This document shows, piece after piece, positions 1-7,975 of a DNA stretch of 64,000 nt (positions are counted from its first letter, which is position 1; every line of letters begins with the position of its first letter). The translations under genes were made by a program, and so were the position numbers. Under the pieces are notes generated by a model, which ran no database searches, had not been told where the DNA came from, and worked only from the letters and a program-made list of their open reading frames with translations. This stretch comes from Thermalbibacter longus (GTDB lineage Bacteria; Chloroflexota; Chloroflexia; Thermomicrobiales; Thermomicrobiaceae): contig NZ_JAMSLR010000010.1 of the NCBI RefSeq assembly GCF_023806485.1, forward strand, positions 41,718 to 105,717, read 5' to 3'.

Positions 1-240
1 GACCTCGCGGGGAACCATGGGGTTCCCGGCCTCGCGGGCGTTCGGGAGACGAGCGAATAGGGGAGATTCCGGATCGATCTCGTTGGCAAGAGGAGTGGTG
101 GGGCGTCGAGCCGGCGGGAGGATCGGATGCGAGCGCTCGAGCGGGCGCGCAATGCGGCAGAGCGAGGCAGCGGATGTGCCCACTCTGCAGCACCGCTGGG
201 CGGGGAACAGGGCGGGTCGCGACTGGCGAGGGCGAGAAAC
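1..240. other. No supported gene; small hairpin at left edge
   Basis: I see no convincing gene here. The open frame running through it has low-complexity Arg/Gly/Ser composition and crosses the tRNA antisense, so I treat it as spurious. GGGAACC (10-16) and GGTTCCC (21-27) form a 7-bp hairpin with a 4-base loop, which could be the tail of a terminator for something outside the window. Confidence 0.4.
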
Positions 241-267
241 GAACCAGCGCTCCATGCGGAGCGCTGG
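234..267 (-). terminator. Rho-independent terminator of tRNA-Asp
   Basis: A perfect 10-bp inverted repeat, CCAGCGCTCC (244-253) and GGAGCGCTGG (258-267), encloses a 4-base loop. Read on the minus strand it begins 16 bases beyond the tRNA 3' end and is followed by the T-rich stretch TTCGTTTCTC. Confidence 0.8.
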
Positions 268-282
268 TAGACCATCTTTAGG

Positions 283-356
283 CGGAAGCGACGGGATTCG
301 AACCCGCGATCTCGGCCTTGACAGGGCCGCGTGTTAGGCCTCTACACCACGCCTCC
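283..356 (-). tRNA. tRNA-Asp (anticodon GUC)
   Basis: The minus strand folds as a 74-nt cloverleaf. The acceptor stem is GGAGGCG paired with CGCTTCC (one G-U pair), the anticodon stem CGGCC/GGCCG encloses the loop CTGTCAA with anticodon GTC, and the T arm carries GGTTCGAATCC. The discriminator base is G, as expected for Asp. The next bases read CCT, so the final CCA is not fully encoded and must be added after transcription. A terminator follows directly. Confidence 0.97.
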
Positions 357-371
357 ATTGTCACGAGCCAT

Positions 372-401
372 AGGATGCCACAGAATTGCCCGCTGTGTCA
401 A
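372..401 (-). promoter_or_regulatory. Candidate promoter of tRNA-Asp
   Basis: On the minus strand a perfect -35 box TTGACA (396-401) is followed after 18 bp by a weak -10 box CATCCT (372-377). The predicted transcription start is about 10 bases before the tRNA 5' end. The -35 is strong and the -10 is poor. Confidence 0.55.
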
Positions 402-630
402 GAATCCCAGAACAGCGCCCAACGCCCGAGCAAGATCGATGGTTAACGTACATATCCGGGCGGACCGTGCTGTCGCCCGCGATCACAACGCTCTTGCCAG
501 AGCGCGATCTCGCCGTTTGCGCATCTCGAAATCCAGTCACCCGATGTGCTAGGCCTGGTCCCGAGCCAGGACGGCGAACTGCGGTAGAGCTGGGCAGGCC
601 CGGGCATTGCCGCGTTGCGGGCGGCGAGCC
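402..630. other. Intergenic, no gene recognised
   Basis: About 230 bases lie between the HAD hydrolase stop and the tRNA-Asp promoter. The open frames crossing it on the plus strand have no recognisable protein character. I see no strong hairpin with a T-tract for the end of the HAD transcript. Confidence 0.5.
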
Positions 631-1299
631 TCAGTCGATCCCGAGGAGGCTGGGTAGGCCTGTTAGATCGGAAATTTCGTCATACGGTCCGAAAGCGGGA
701 TCGCCGGCTCTCCCCTGGCGATTGACCCACACCCGTGCCCATCCCAGATAGTGCGCAGGCCAGATGTCGTACTCGAACCCCTGAGCCACGTGAAGCACGT
801 CGTCCGCCTGGCAGCCCAGATCCCGGAGCGTATGCTGAAAGATCGCGATATTGGGCTTGTACGAGCGTGCCTGCTGGGCCGTGACGACGCGGTCGAACGG
901 CACGCCGATGCGCTCCAGGTTGCCGGCGATGAGGTCATCGTCGGTGTTGGAGATGATGGCGATCTTGCAGTGCTTTCGCACACGTTCGAGCACGGCGGGA
1001 ACCTCTGGGAACGGGCCGAAGGTCGGCACCGCGTCGACGATGGCGTCACCGTCCTCGTCTCTACAGGCCAGTCCGAACTGCTGCATGACTCGAGCGAGGC
1101 TGCGGCGTAGCAATTCGCGGTAGGGCCGGTATTCGCCGAGCACCGCCTCCTGATATCTGATCTTGGTCGCAGTCTGCAAGAAGCGATCGAGGTCGACCTG
1201 CTCGGCTCGTGTCCCGAGTGTTCGAACGATCACGGAGTCGATATCGAAGTCGACAAGCGTGCCGTAGCAGTCAAAAGTGATCCACTGCGGACGGTTCAT
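631..1299 (-). CDS. HAD-superfamily hydrolase, haloacid dehalogenase-like
   Basis: The 222-aa protein has the four HAD motifs: motif I FDCYGTLVDF with nucleophile Asp10, motif II ISNTDDD, motif III Lys in SYKPNIAIF, and a motif IV region around GFEYDIWPAH. The order and length fit subfamily IA enzymes close to type II (S)-2-haloacid dehalogenases, which hydrolyse with an Asp ester intermediate. The real substrate could equally be a phosphate ester. The start ATG has GAGGAG upstream. It is the last protein gene of the minus-strand group that begins with glmS, 74 bp after the Mur ligase stop. Confidence 0.85.
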   Translation of the reverse strand: MNRPQWITFDCYGTLVDFDIDSVIVRTLGTRAEQVDLDRFLQTATKIRYQEAVLGEYRPYRELLRRSLARVMQQFGLACRDEDGDAIVDAVPTFGPFPEVPAVLERVRKHCKIAIISNTDDDLIAGNLERIGVPFDRVVTAQQARSYKPNIAIFQHTLRDLGCQADDVLHVAQGFEYDIWPAHYLGWARVWVNRQGRAGDPAFGPYDEISDLTGLPSLLGID

Positions 1300-1373
1300 G
1301 GACCGTACTCCTCAGGATCGTCTCGATGGCCCGCAGCTCGCCGTGGGGCACTTCCGCCCTGTCGCCGAGCGGG

Positions 1374-2594
1374 TTATGCGCGACCCGATCTTAGGGTCTC
1401 GATCGCCTGGTCGACCGTACGGGTGATCACCAGGCAGAGATCACCCTCCCGGAGGAGCTGGAGCGCGTGCTGGATCGCCGTCGACTCGTCCGGCTGGGTC
1501 ACGATCAACGGCGGCATGACGTTTCGAATCAACCCAGCCTTCAAGAGATCGAGGTGCCCGTCGGCGACGACACCGTGGATGATGACCACGCCTCCCAGCC
1601 GGCCGAGCAGCTTCCCCACCTCCACGGTCTGATCGGGGCTCAGATCCTCGAAGCCATGGGAGACAATGATCGTGCGCCGGTGCGGCTGCTGGCGTATGCC
1701 GCGGATGAGCTGGCGGAGTGTCCACGGGTGGTGCGACGTGTCGAGAATGATAGTCGCACCGCGTCGATCGATAAGGTTGCACGCGCCAGGGAGCAGGTGC
1801 GGGTCGGGCAAAAAGCGCCGCACCGCTCGCTGGATAATTCCGTGCGGTACGCCCAGGCAGAGCGCCAGGGCAGTCGCGCACAGCACATTCTGTACCTGGA
1901 AGGTGAGCGAGCCGCCGAGCGTAAAGGCGATATCCTGCACGCGCAGGATCGGTACGGCCGAGTCCGCGTTCCCGCCTACGACCACGCCGTCGTCCAGCCA
2001 AACGCCCCGACCGCCGGTAGAGAGATGCCGGCGCAGCGCCGGGTTCTCCGGGTGCAGCGCGAACAGCACGACCTCGGCTGTCGTCTCTTCAGCGACACCG
2101 AGGACCTCGAGATCGTCGGCGTTGAGCACGAGCTGCCCCGTTGGGTGGACGGCCCGAGCGACGATCCTCTGCGCCCGGGCAGCGTGTTGCGCCTCCGGGC
2201 TAATCAGGCAGGCTTCGTTGTTGCCGCAGATCGTGGTCACGGCCGCCAGGCGATATGCCTGCGGCGGTAGCCCGACGCTGGCAACCACCGGTGCCTCCAA
2301 TTCTTGGATCGCGATCGCGAGCTCGCCTCCCTGTAGCGCGTGTAGCACTTCAGTCCACGGTTGGAGCTCACCGGGCTGCCGCCGGCCGTTGACGAAGACC
2401 CCGGCCGAGCACCATAAGCCGAGCGGCCAGCCGAGATCGCTCAGAATATCGTGGAGCAACCACGAGGTCGTCGACTTGCCGCGTGTCCCAGTGATCGCGA
2501 CAACCGGTACCGGATCAGCGAGCGGCTCGGGTGAGCCTACTGCGTCATACAATCGGGCCATCGAAGGAACGGCGTCTGTCTCGCTCGCGCTCAT
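1374..2594 (-). CDS. Stand-alone Mur ligase-family protein, CphA/CapB-like
   Basis: This 406-aa protein has the ATP-binding loop ITGTRGKSTT at residues 34-43, as in the Mur ligase domains of cyanophycin synthetase and poly-gamma-glutamate synthase CapB/PgsB. It also has a central NADD motif and a C-terminal region LDTSHHPWTLR that matches the DYAHNP region of the family. These enzymes join amino acids to a carboxyl group through an acyl phosphate. No ATP-grasp domain and no CapA/CapC partner is present, so the substrate is unknown. I chose the ATG at 2594 because GAGGAAAAGG lies just upstream; a TTG at 2609 is an alternative. It lies 78 bp after rdgB. Confidence 0.8.
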   Translation of the reverse strand: MSASETDAVPSMARLYDAVGSPEPLADPVPVVAITGTRGKSTTSWLLHDILSDLGWPLGLWCSAGVFVNGRRQPGELQPWTEVLHALQGGELAIAIQELEAPVVASVGLPPQAYRLAAVTTICGNNEACLISPEAQHAARAQRIVARAVHPTGQLVLNADDLEVLGVAEETTAEVVLFALHPENPALRRHLSTGGRGVWLDDGVVVGGNADSAVPILRVQDIAFTLGGSLTFQVQNVLCATALALCLGVPHGIIQRAVRRFLPDPHLLPGACNLIDRRGATIILDTSHHPWTLRQLIRGIRQQPHRRTIIVSHGFEDLSPDQTVEVGKLLGRLGGVVIIHGVVADGHLDLLKAGLIRNVMPPLIVTQPDESTAIQHALQLLREGDLCLVITRTVDQAIETLRSGRA

Positions 2595-2672
2595 CTTCCT
2601 TTTCCTCAATCATTTCGATCACAGCTCCACGGCCCCACGAAGGAGGCAATCGGTGCCGCTCGGCATGGCCGG

Positions 2673-3344
2673 CTACGGGATGCCACCATCGTCTTTGTCA
2701 CGTCCATCGGGCTCTCCAGCCGAAGCTGCCCGTTCACTCGACTCCTCCCGGTCCAGCCACGCGTGCAGTGCTTCGATCACCTGTCGCAGCGCCTGCGCGC
2801 GATGGCTCACGCGGTTCTTCTCCTCGAGAGTCATTTCGGCAACCGTGCGATTCTCGCCTAGGGGCTGAAAGACCGGATCGTAGCCGAACCCTCCTTGCCC
2901 GCGCGGCGCGTGCACGATCTGTCCCTCGAGGACTCCCTCTCCCAGAAACTCGCTACCGTCAGGGACCACCAGCGCTACCACCGCTCGGAAGCGCGCGGTA
3001 CGGCGTCCCTCCGGCACCCCGTCGAGCCGATTCAATAGCAGCGCGATGTTGGCGGCATCGCTGGCACGCGGGCCAGCGTAGCGTGCCGAGCGCACGCCCG
3101 GCTCGCCGCCGAGCGCGTCGACCTCGAGCCCGGAGTCGTCCGCGATGGCGATCAACCCCGATTGCTGGGCAGCGGCCCGCGCCTTCAGCAGGGCATTCTC
3201 GGCGAAAGTCGAGCCCGTCTCGGGAGGCAGCGTCACGCCCGCCTCCGCGGCTGATACGACCTCGACCTCCGGTGGTAGGAGGCTCTGGAGCTCGCGGAGC
3301 TTCCCGGGGTTGGAGCTCGCCAGCACGATGCGACGCTTCGTCAT
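2673..3344 (-). CDS. rdgB: dITP/XTP pyrophosphatase (RdgB/HAM1 family)
   Basis: It hydrolyses non-canonical purine nucleoside triphosphates (dITP, XTP) to the monophosphate and pyrophosphate, keeping them out of DNA. The 223-aa protein starts MTKRRIVLASSNPGKLRE, with the family N-terminal SSNPGK motif, DDSGLEVDAL, and the C-terminal sequence around FGYDPVF. The last 25 residues are a charged extension beyond the usual length. Its ATG overlaps the tatD stop codon by an ATGA junction, so translation is probably coupled. Confidence 0.95.
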   Translation of the reverse strand: MTKRRIVLASSNPGKLRELQSLLPPEVEVVSAAEAGVTLPPETGSTFAENALLKARAAAQQSGLIAIADDSGLEVDALGGEPGVRSARYAGPRASDAANIALLLNRLDGVPEGRRTARFRAVVALVVPDGSEFLGEGVLEGQIVHAPRGQGGFGYDPVFQPLGENRTVAEMTLEEKNRVSHRAQALRQVIEALHAWLDREESSERAASAGEPDGRDKDDGGIP

Positions 3345-4180
3345 AGCTCGCCGACCTCTATCGACCGGGCCGTTATCTCTACGCCAGTTCCCTCGCCGAG
3401 ATCGAAGGGGAGGCCGAATAGCCTCACGGCGTTCTCCGTGGTGACGCGAGCGACCTCCTCGCGGGAAACGCCGCGGAGCATGGCCAATTTGTCCGCGACA
3501 ATCGGCAGGTAAGCCGGCTCGTTGCGCTGCCCACGATACGGCACGGGCGGCAGATATGGCGAGTCGGTCTCGAGCACCAGGCGGTCGAGCGGAGCCCAGC
3601 GCAGGGCCTCCCGCACGTCGTCGGCCCGCTTGTACGTCACCACCCCACCGACACCGAGGTACATGCCCAGGTCCAGGCAGGCGCGAGCATACGCCAGGTC
3701 GCCGGTGAAGCAGTGCATGACACCGCGATGCGGCGGCCCCGCCTCGCGCAGTACGGCGATCACGTCCCCGGCAGCGTCGCGCTGGTGGACGATGAACGGA
3801 AAGCCCAGTCGCTTCGCGAGCAGAACCTGCCGCAGGAAGACCTCGCGCTGAACTTCTCGCGGGGCTGTATCCCAGTAATAGTCGAGGCCGATCTCTCCGA
3901 TCGCGCGTACCCGAGGGTTCCCGGCTGCCTGGAGCAGCGCGCGCTCGAGCTCGTCGTCGTAGCGGGCAGCCTCGGTTGGGTGCAATCCGACGGTGGCGAA
4001 GACGCCAGGCGTCGACTCCGCGAGTGCCGTGGCCGTGCGCCAGCGCTCGGGCGCGAAGCCGATCACGAGGAAGGCACCAACGCCGGCTGATCGCGCACGG
4101 GCGATGACCGCCTGCCGGTCTGCGTCGAAGACCTCCAGGTCGAGGTGGCAATGCGTATCGATCAGGATCGGCTCGTCCAC
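3341..4180 (-). CDS. tatD: TatD-family metal-dependent deoxyribonuclease
   Basis: The 279-aa protein has the TatD metal-binding start DTHCHLD (residues 8-14), the GEIGLDYYWD segment, VHQRDA, MHCFTGD and LETDSPYLPP, all standard for the TatD/YcfH hydrolase family. Members cut DNA or act on related phosphoesters; the exact role is not fixed. The GTG start lies one base after the glmS stop and the gene overlaps rdgB by 4 bases, so the three genes form one transcript. Confidence 0.93.
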   Translation of the reverse strand: MDEPILIDTHCHLDLEVFDADRQAVIARARSAGVGAFLVIGFAPERWRTATALAESTPGVFATVGLHPTEAARYDDELERALLQAAGNPRVRAIGEIGLDYYWDTAPREVQREVFLRQVLLAKRLGFPFIVHQRDAAGDVIAVLREAGPPHRGVMHCFTGDLAYARACLDLGMYLGVGGVVTYKRADDVREALRWAPLDRLVLETDSPYLPPVPYRGQRNEPAYLPIVADKLAMLRGVSREEVARVTTENAVRLFGLPFDLGEGTGVEITARSIEVGEL

Positions 4181-4181
4181 G

Positions 4182-5963
4182 CTACTTCACCGTCACGCTC
4201 TTGGCCAGATTTCTCGGCTTGTCCGGGTCCAGCCCCTTGCGCACCGCCAGGTAATAGCCGAGGAGCTGCGCCGGGATCACGTTGACCAGCGGCGACGCAT
4301 CCCCGACTTCGGCTACTGGCAGGTGCACATCGAACACTGCCTCGTCCTCTGGCGAAACGCCGATGATCCAGCCACCCCGGCTCTGCAGCTCCATGGCGCC
4401 AGACAGGATATCCGCGCGCGTCTCGTCGAGCGGGGAGAAAACAAAACACGGTACGCCAGGCTCTACGAGCGCGATCACACCGTGCTTCAGCTCACCGCCG
4501 GGGAAGCCTTCGGCGTGCAGGTAGCTCACCTCTTTGATCTTCAATGCCGCCTCTAGCGCCGTCGGGTAGGAGAGGCCACGACCGATGACGAAACAGTGCT
4601 GGTGGTCGGCGAGGCGATCGGCCACAGCCTTGACGCGATCCTGAAAGTCCGGCGTCAGTGCCCTCACCATCCCGTCCACCGCGCGCCAGAGCAGATCGAG
4701 GCCGACGTGCTCGCTGCCGTTGAGGATGTGTGCCGTCAACAGCAGCAGAGCGAGCTTGGCGGTGTACGCCTTGGTCGAGAGCACGCTCTGCTCGGGCCCC
4801 GCGAGCAGCGGCAGGGTGAAGTCGGCCAGCCGGTCGAGCGTGGAGCCGGTCACGTTCACCAGCGCGGCGACTCGCGCGCCCCGGCGCTTGGCCGCCAGCA
4901 CGGCCTCGATGACGTCCACGGTCTCGCCGCTCTGCGAGAGCGCGATGACTAGGCTGCGCTCGGTGAGGAAATGCTCCTGGTACTTGAACTCGGAAGCGAC
5001 CACCGAGTTCACGTGGCGCCGCGCGATGCGCGAGAAGAGGTACGATCCGGCCAGCGCCGCGTAGCCAGCGGTGCCGCAGCCGACCAGGAAGGTGCCGTAG
5101 GAGCGGCTGATCAACTCGGCGAGTTCGCGGGCCTGCGCCGGGTGCTCGCGGATGATGCGCTCGAGAACCCGCGGCTGCTCGTGGATCTCCTTGATTAGAT
5201 AATGTGGGAATCCGTCCAACGACGTGTCGGCTGACTTGAGTGCTAGCGCTTGCCAGCGTGGTTCGCGCGCCGCTCGGCGCGATCGGTCATAGAGGTGCAG
5301 CCCGTCGGCGCGGATAGCGGCGACCTCGTCGTCCCCGAGGTAGTGCACCTGTTCGGCCAGGCCGACAAGGGCTACGGCATCCGAAGCGACGTATGTTCCC
5401 GTCGAGCCGATCCCGATCACCAGGGGAGAGATCGACTTGACCGCGATCAACTGCTGTGTCGGGTAGTGCAGTACGATGAAGGCGTTGAGCCCCTCGATCC
5501 GCTCGAAGGCTGCCTGCACGGCGCGTACGACCGTTTCAGGATCCTGGGCCTCCGACGCAGCGAGGATCTGCTCGACGAGGTGGGCGAAGACCTCACTATC
5601 GGTGTCACTGCGGAAGCGGTGACCGTCGGCCTCCAGCTCGCAGCGCAGCTTGCGGAAATTCTCGATGATGCCGTTGTGGATGACGGCAAGCTGGCCAGTA
5701 CAGTCGAGGTGCGGATGGGCATTGACATCGGTCACGCCCCCGTGCGTGGCCCAGCGGGTGTGGCCGAAAGCAATCGAGCTGGCAGGGAGGTCGGGCGTCG
5801 TCGCGGGGATGCGCCCCGCCCGCTTGACGACGCTGATGTGACCGTTGATGCCGATGCCGACGCCCCAGGAGTCATACCCACGGTACTCGAGCTTGCGCAG
5901 CGCGTCCACTACAGTCCCGGCGCACACCGCGCGTGTCGTCACGTACCCGAAGATGCCGCACAT
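4182..5963 (-). CDS. glmS: Glucosamine--fructose-6-phosphate aminotransferase
   Basis: It makes glucosamine-6-phosphate from fructose-6-phosphate and glutamine, the entry step to peptidoglycan and other amino sugars. The 593-aa protein begins MCGIFGY, where Cys2 becomes the N-terminal nucleophile of the glutaminase domain (about 1-240). Two SIS sugar-isomerase domains follow (about 280-590) with the SQSGETVD and LSTKAYTAK motifs. The frame is open 22 codons further upstream, but the family start and the GGGGGA ribosome site fix the start at 5963. The leader upstream contains a glmS ribozyme and a good promoter. Confidence 0.98.
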   Translation of the reverse strand: MCGIFGYVTTRAVCAGTVVDALRKLEYRGYDSWGVGIGINGHISVVKRAGRIPATTPDLPASSIAFGHTRWATHGGVTDVNAHPHLDCTGQLAVIHNGIIENFRKLRCELEADGHRFRSDTDSEVFAHLVEQILAASEAQDPETVVRAVQAAFERIEGLNAFIVLHYPTQQLIAVKSISPLVIGIGSTGTYVASDAVALVGLAEQVHYLGDDEVAAIRADGLHLYDRSRRAAREPRWQALALKSADTSLDGFPHYLIKEIHEQPRVLERIIREHPAQARELAELISRSYGTFLVGCGTAGYAALAGSYLFSRIARRHVNSVVASEFKYQEHFLTERSLVIALSQSGETVDVIEAVLAAKRRGARVAALVNVTGSTLDRLADFTLPLLAGPEQSVLSTKAYTAKLALLLLTAHILNGSEHVGLDLLWRAVDGMVRALTPDFQDRVKAVADRLADHQHCFVIGRGLSYPTALEAALKIKEVSYLHAEGFPGGELKHGVIALVEPGVPCFVFSPLDETRADILSGAMELQSRGGWIIGVSPEDEAVFDVHLPVAEVGDASPLVNVIPAQLLGYYLAVRKGLDPDKPRNLAKSVTVK

Positions 5964-6104
5964 TGCACAGCGTCCCCCTATGCGACCGCCTGGCCCTTCG
6001 AGGCCATGCCGGCCGCTCCCTTCGTGCACTCGCCTCTACCTGTGGCCTGTGCCGAGCTGAACGCTGGAGTGCTTAACGCTCTCCGTCCGGGGGAGCTGTC
6101 CTCG

Positions 6105-6250
6105 CACGCCGGCCAGCCTTTGTCTCGCCGATCGCTCGACGCCTTTGCTCTGGCCGTCACGACCGTGCCAGCCGGGAGGCCATCCGCCGAATCTTTCGAC
6201 CAGCCTCCACCTCGTCGGCTTGCCGCCTCCCTCGACAAGCCCAGGCGCTA
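6105..6250 (-). ncRNA. glmS ribozyme (GlcN6P-activated self-cleaving riboswitch)
   Basis: The minus strand from 6250 reads TAGCGCCTGGGCTTG, then a P1 closing arm CAAGCC directly followed by GACGAGG, then GGTCGAAAGATTCGGCGGATG and CCTCCCGGCTG. These blocks, in this order and spacing, match the conserved core of known glmS ribozymes (AGCGCC, P1, GACGAGG, UCGA, UCGGCGGAUG, CUCCCGGCUG). The expected cleavage site is between A6249 and G6248. Downstream pairing regions (CTGGC/GCCAG, then CAAAGG blocks) fit P3/P4, so the 3' limit near 6105 is approximate. It sits in the glmS leader about 50 nt after the predicted start of transcription and about 140 nt before the start codon. Known members cleave when glucosamine-6-phosphate binds, lowering glmS mRNA. 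Confidence 0.93.
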
Positions 6251-6304
6251 CTCAGCTCGCTCCTCTTTTCGCCCCCTTCTCAGCTACGAGCACCGGCCAG
6301 GCAC

Positions 6305-6334
6305 ACTATACCCTGCTGGCTCACTTACTGACAA
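6305..6334 (-). promoter_or_regulatory. Promoter of the glmS operon
   Basis: On the minus strand TTGTCA (6329-6334) and TATAGT (6305-6310) are separated by 18 bp. Transcription would begin near 6298, leaving about 50 nt before the ribozyme cleavage site. Confidence 0.75.
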
Positions 6335-6447
6335 CTCGGTGCAGGCCAGCGTGTCGTTAAAACCGGTAATTTCAAGGATCGCTGGGGAATCGACCCGCCT
6401 GGCATCGATAGGCGTGCTGCGCCTCTCCGCGCGATCGCGAATGCGTA

Positions 6448-6655
6448 TATAATCACCAGGGAGACACCGGGTGGGCGCGGGCGAGCAGACAGCAAAACGC
6501 ATCGACCTTGCACGCGGGCTGCGGGAGCAGGGCAGTGCCTTGCCCCTCGTTATGCCAATGCCCCAGCGGTTCAGCCTCCCTGCGTGTGACTCGTTCCTCT
6601 GCCGGCTTCCTATCGTAGCTTCTGGGGCCTGCCCCGCCTCAGGAGGAGGGGAGCG
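6448..6655 (+). promoter_or_regulatory. -10 box and long leader of the purine operon
   Basis: A perfect TATAAT lies at 6448-6453; the -35 region is not recognisable, so this may be an activator-dependent promoter. The roughly 200-nt leader before purB holds short hairpins, including GGGCA/TGCCC and GGGGC-CT-GCCCC just before the AGGAGG ribosome site. I could not match it to a known purine-related riboswitch. Confidence 0.45.
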
Positions 6656-7975
6656 GTGATCCCTCGCTATACCAGGCCCGAGATGGGACGCATCTGGAGT
6701 GAAGAGCACAAGATCTCGCTCTGGCTTCGTGTCGAAATCGCGGTCGCCGAAGCCTGGGCGACGCGCGGCGTCATCCCGCCCGGCGCGATGGAGCGCATCC
6801 GCGGCGCGAAGTGTGACCTCGAGCGGATGCGCCAGATCGAAAAAGAAGTCGACCACGATGTTATCGCTTTCCTCCGGGCGACGGGTGAGTCGGTCGGGGA
6901 AGCGGCCCGCTTCATCCACCTGGGGCTGACCAGCTCCGACGTCATCGACACCGCGCTGGCGCTCCAGCTCGTCGAAGCAGCCGACCTTCTGGTGGCTGAT
7001 TTGGACCGGCTGATCGAGGTGGTAGGCCGGCGGGCGATCGAGCATCGACGCACGGTGATGATCGGCCGGACGCACGGGGTGCACGCCGAGCCGATCACCT
7101 TCGGCTTCAAGCTCGCTGGATGGTACGCCGAATTGAAGCGGGCGCGCGAGCGGCTGCTAGCGGCACGCGAGGAAGTCCGCGTCGGCAAGATATCCGGGGC
7201 CGTCGGTACCCATGCGAATGTGCCTCCAGATCTCGAGGAAGAGGTCTGTCAGCGGTTGGGCCTGCGCGCCGACCCGGCTTCGACCCAGGTTGTCTCGCGT
7301 GACCGCCACGCTTTCTTCGTCGCCGCACTGGCGATCCTCGGCTCGACGCTCGACCGGTTCGCGACAGAGATCCGTCACCTCCAGCGAACCGAGGTGCGCG
7401 AGCTCGAGGAGCCGTTCGACCCGAGCAACATGGGCTCTTCCGCCATGCCGCACAAGCGTAACCCGCACGAGAGCGAACGGATCAGCGGGCTCGCCAGGCT
7501 GCTCAGGAGCTACGTGGGGCCGGCGCTCGAGGACATCGCCCTCTGGCACGAGCGGGACATCAGCCACAGCTCGGTCGAGCGGGTCGTGCTGCCGGATGCG
7601 TGCATCCTGGCAGACTACCTGCTGGCACTCATGACCGAGATCGTCGAAGGCTGGGTCGTGTACCCCGAGCGGATGCGGCAGAACCTGGATGCGACGGCCG
7701 GAGCGATTTTCTCGCAGCAGGCTATGTTGCGGCTCGTCGAAGCAGGCCTGGATCGGCAGGACGCCTACCGCATCGTCCAGCGCCTCGCTCGCCAGGCCTG
7801 GGAGACCGGTACTCACCTGCGCGAGCTCCTGCTCGCGGACCAGCGGGTCCGCGCGCATCTTTCCCCTGAACAGATCGACGCGATCTTCGACCTCGAGCCG
7901 CACCTGCGCTACGTCGACGAGACGTTCCGCCGGGTGGGACTGCCGGTTAGCGCGCCGGAGGCTCTGAGCGCATGA
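6656..7975 (+). CDS. purB: Adenylosuccinate lyase
   Basis: The 439-aa protein catalyses two steps: SAICAR to AICAR plus fumarate, and adenylosuccinate to AMP plus fumarate. The fumarase-superfamily signature GSSAMPHKRNP is at about 259-269, with the other active-site segments TSSDVIDTA (about 92-100) and GRTHGVHAEP. The start is GTG with AGGAGGAGGGG upstream. The stop overlaps the purC start (ATGA). It leads the purine operon. Confidence 0.97.
   Translation: MIPRYTRPEMGRIWSEEHKISLWLRVEIAVAEAWATRGVIPPGAMERIRGAKCDLERMRQIEKEVDHDVIAFLRATGESVGEAARFIHLGLTSSDVIDTALALQLVEAADLLVADLDRLIEVVGRRAIEHRRTVMIGRTHGVHAEPITFGFKLAGWYAELKRARERLLAAREEVRVGKISGAVGTHANVPPDLEEEVCQRLGLRADPASTQVVSRDRHAFFVAALAILGSTLDRFATEIRHLQRTEVRELEEPFDPSNMGSSAMPHKRNPHESERISGLARLLRSYVGPALEDIALWHERDISHSSVERVVLPDACILADYLLALMTEIVEGWVVYPERMRQNLDATAGAIFSQQAMLRLVEAGLDRQDAYRIVQRLARQAWETGTHLRELLLADQRVRAHLSPEQIDAIFDLEPHLRYVDETFRRVGLPVSAPEALSA

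Noticed and set aside
17..337. 106-residue plus-strand protein at the left edge
   Set aside because: It runs antisense through tRNA-Asp and its terminator and has low-complexity composition.
2673..4151. A single 492-residue minus-strand protein
   Set aside because: Its first half is an out-of-frame shadow of tatD; only the part from 3344 is RdgB.
6454..6655. Possible purine or ZTP riboswitch in the purB leader
   Set aside because: The CCGCCUGGGC-type core of the ZTP riboswitch and the purine-riboswitch core are absent; only short GC-rich hairpins are seen.
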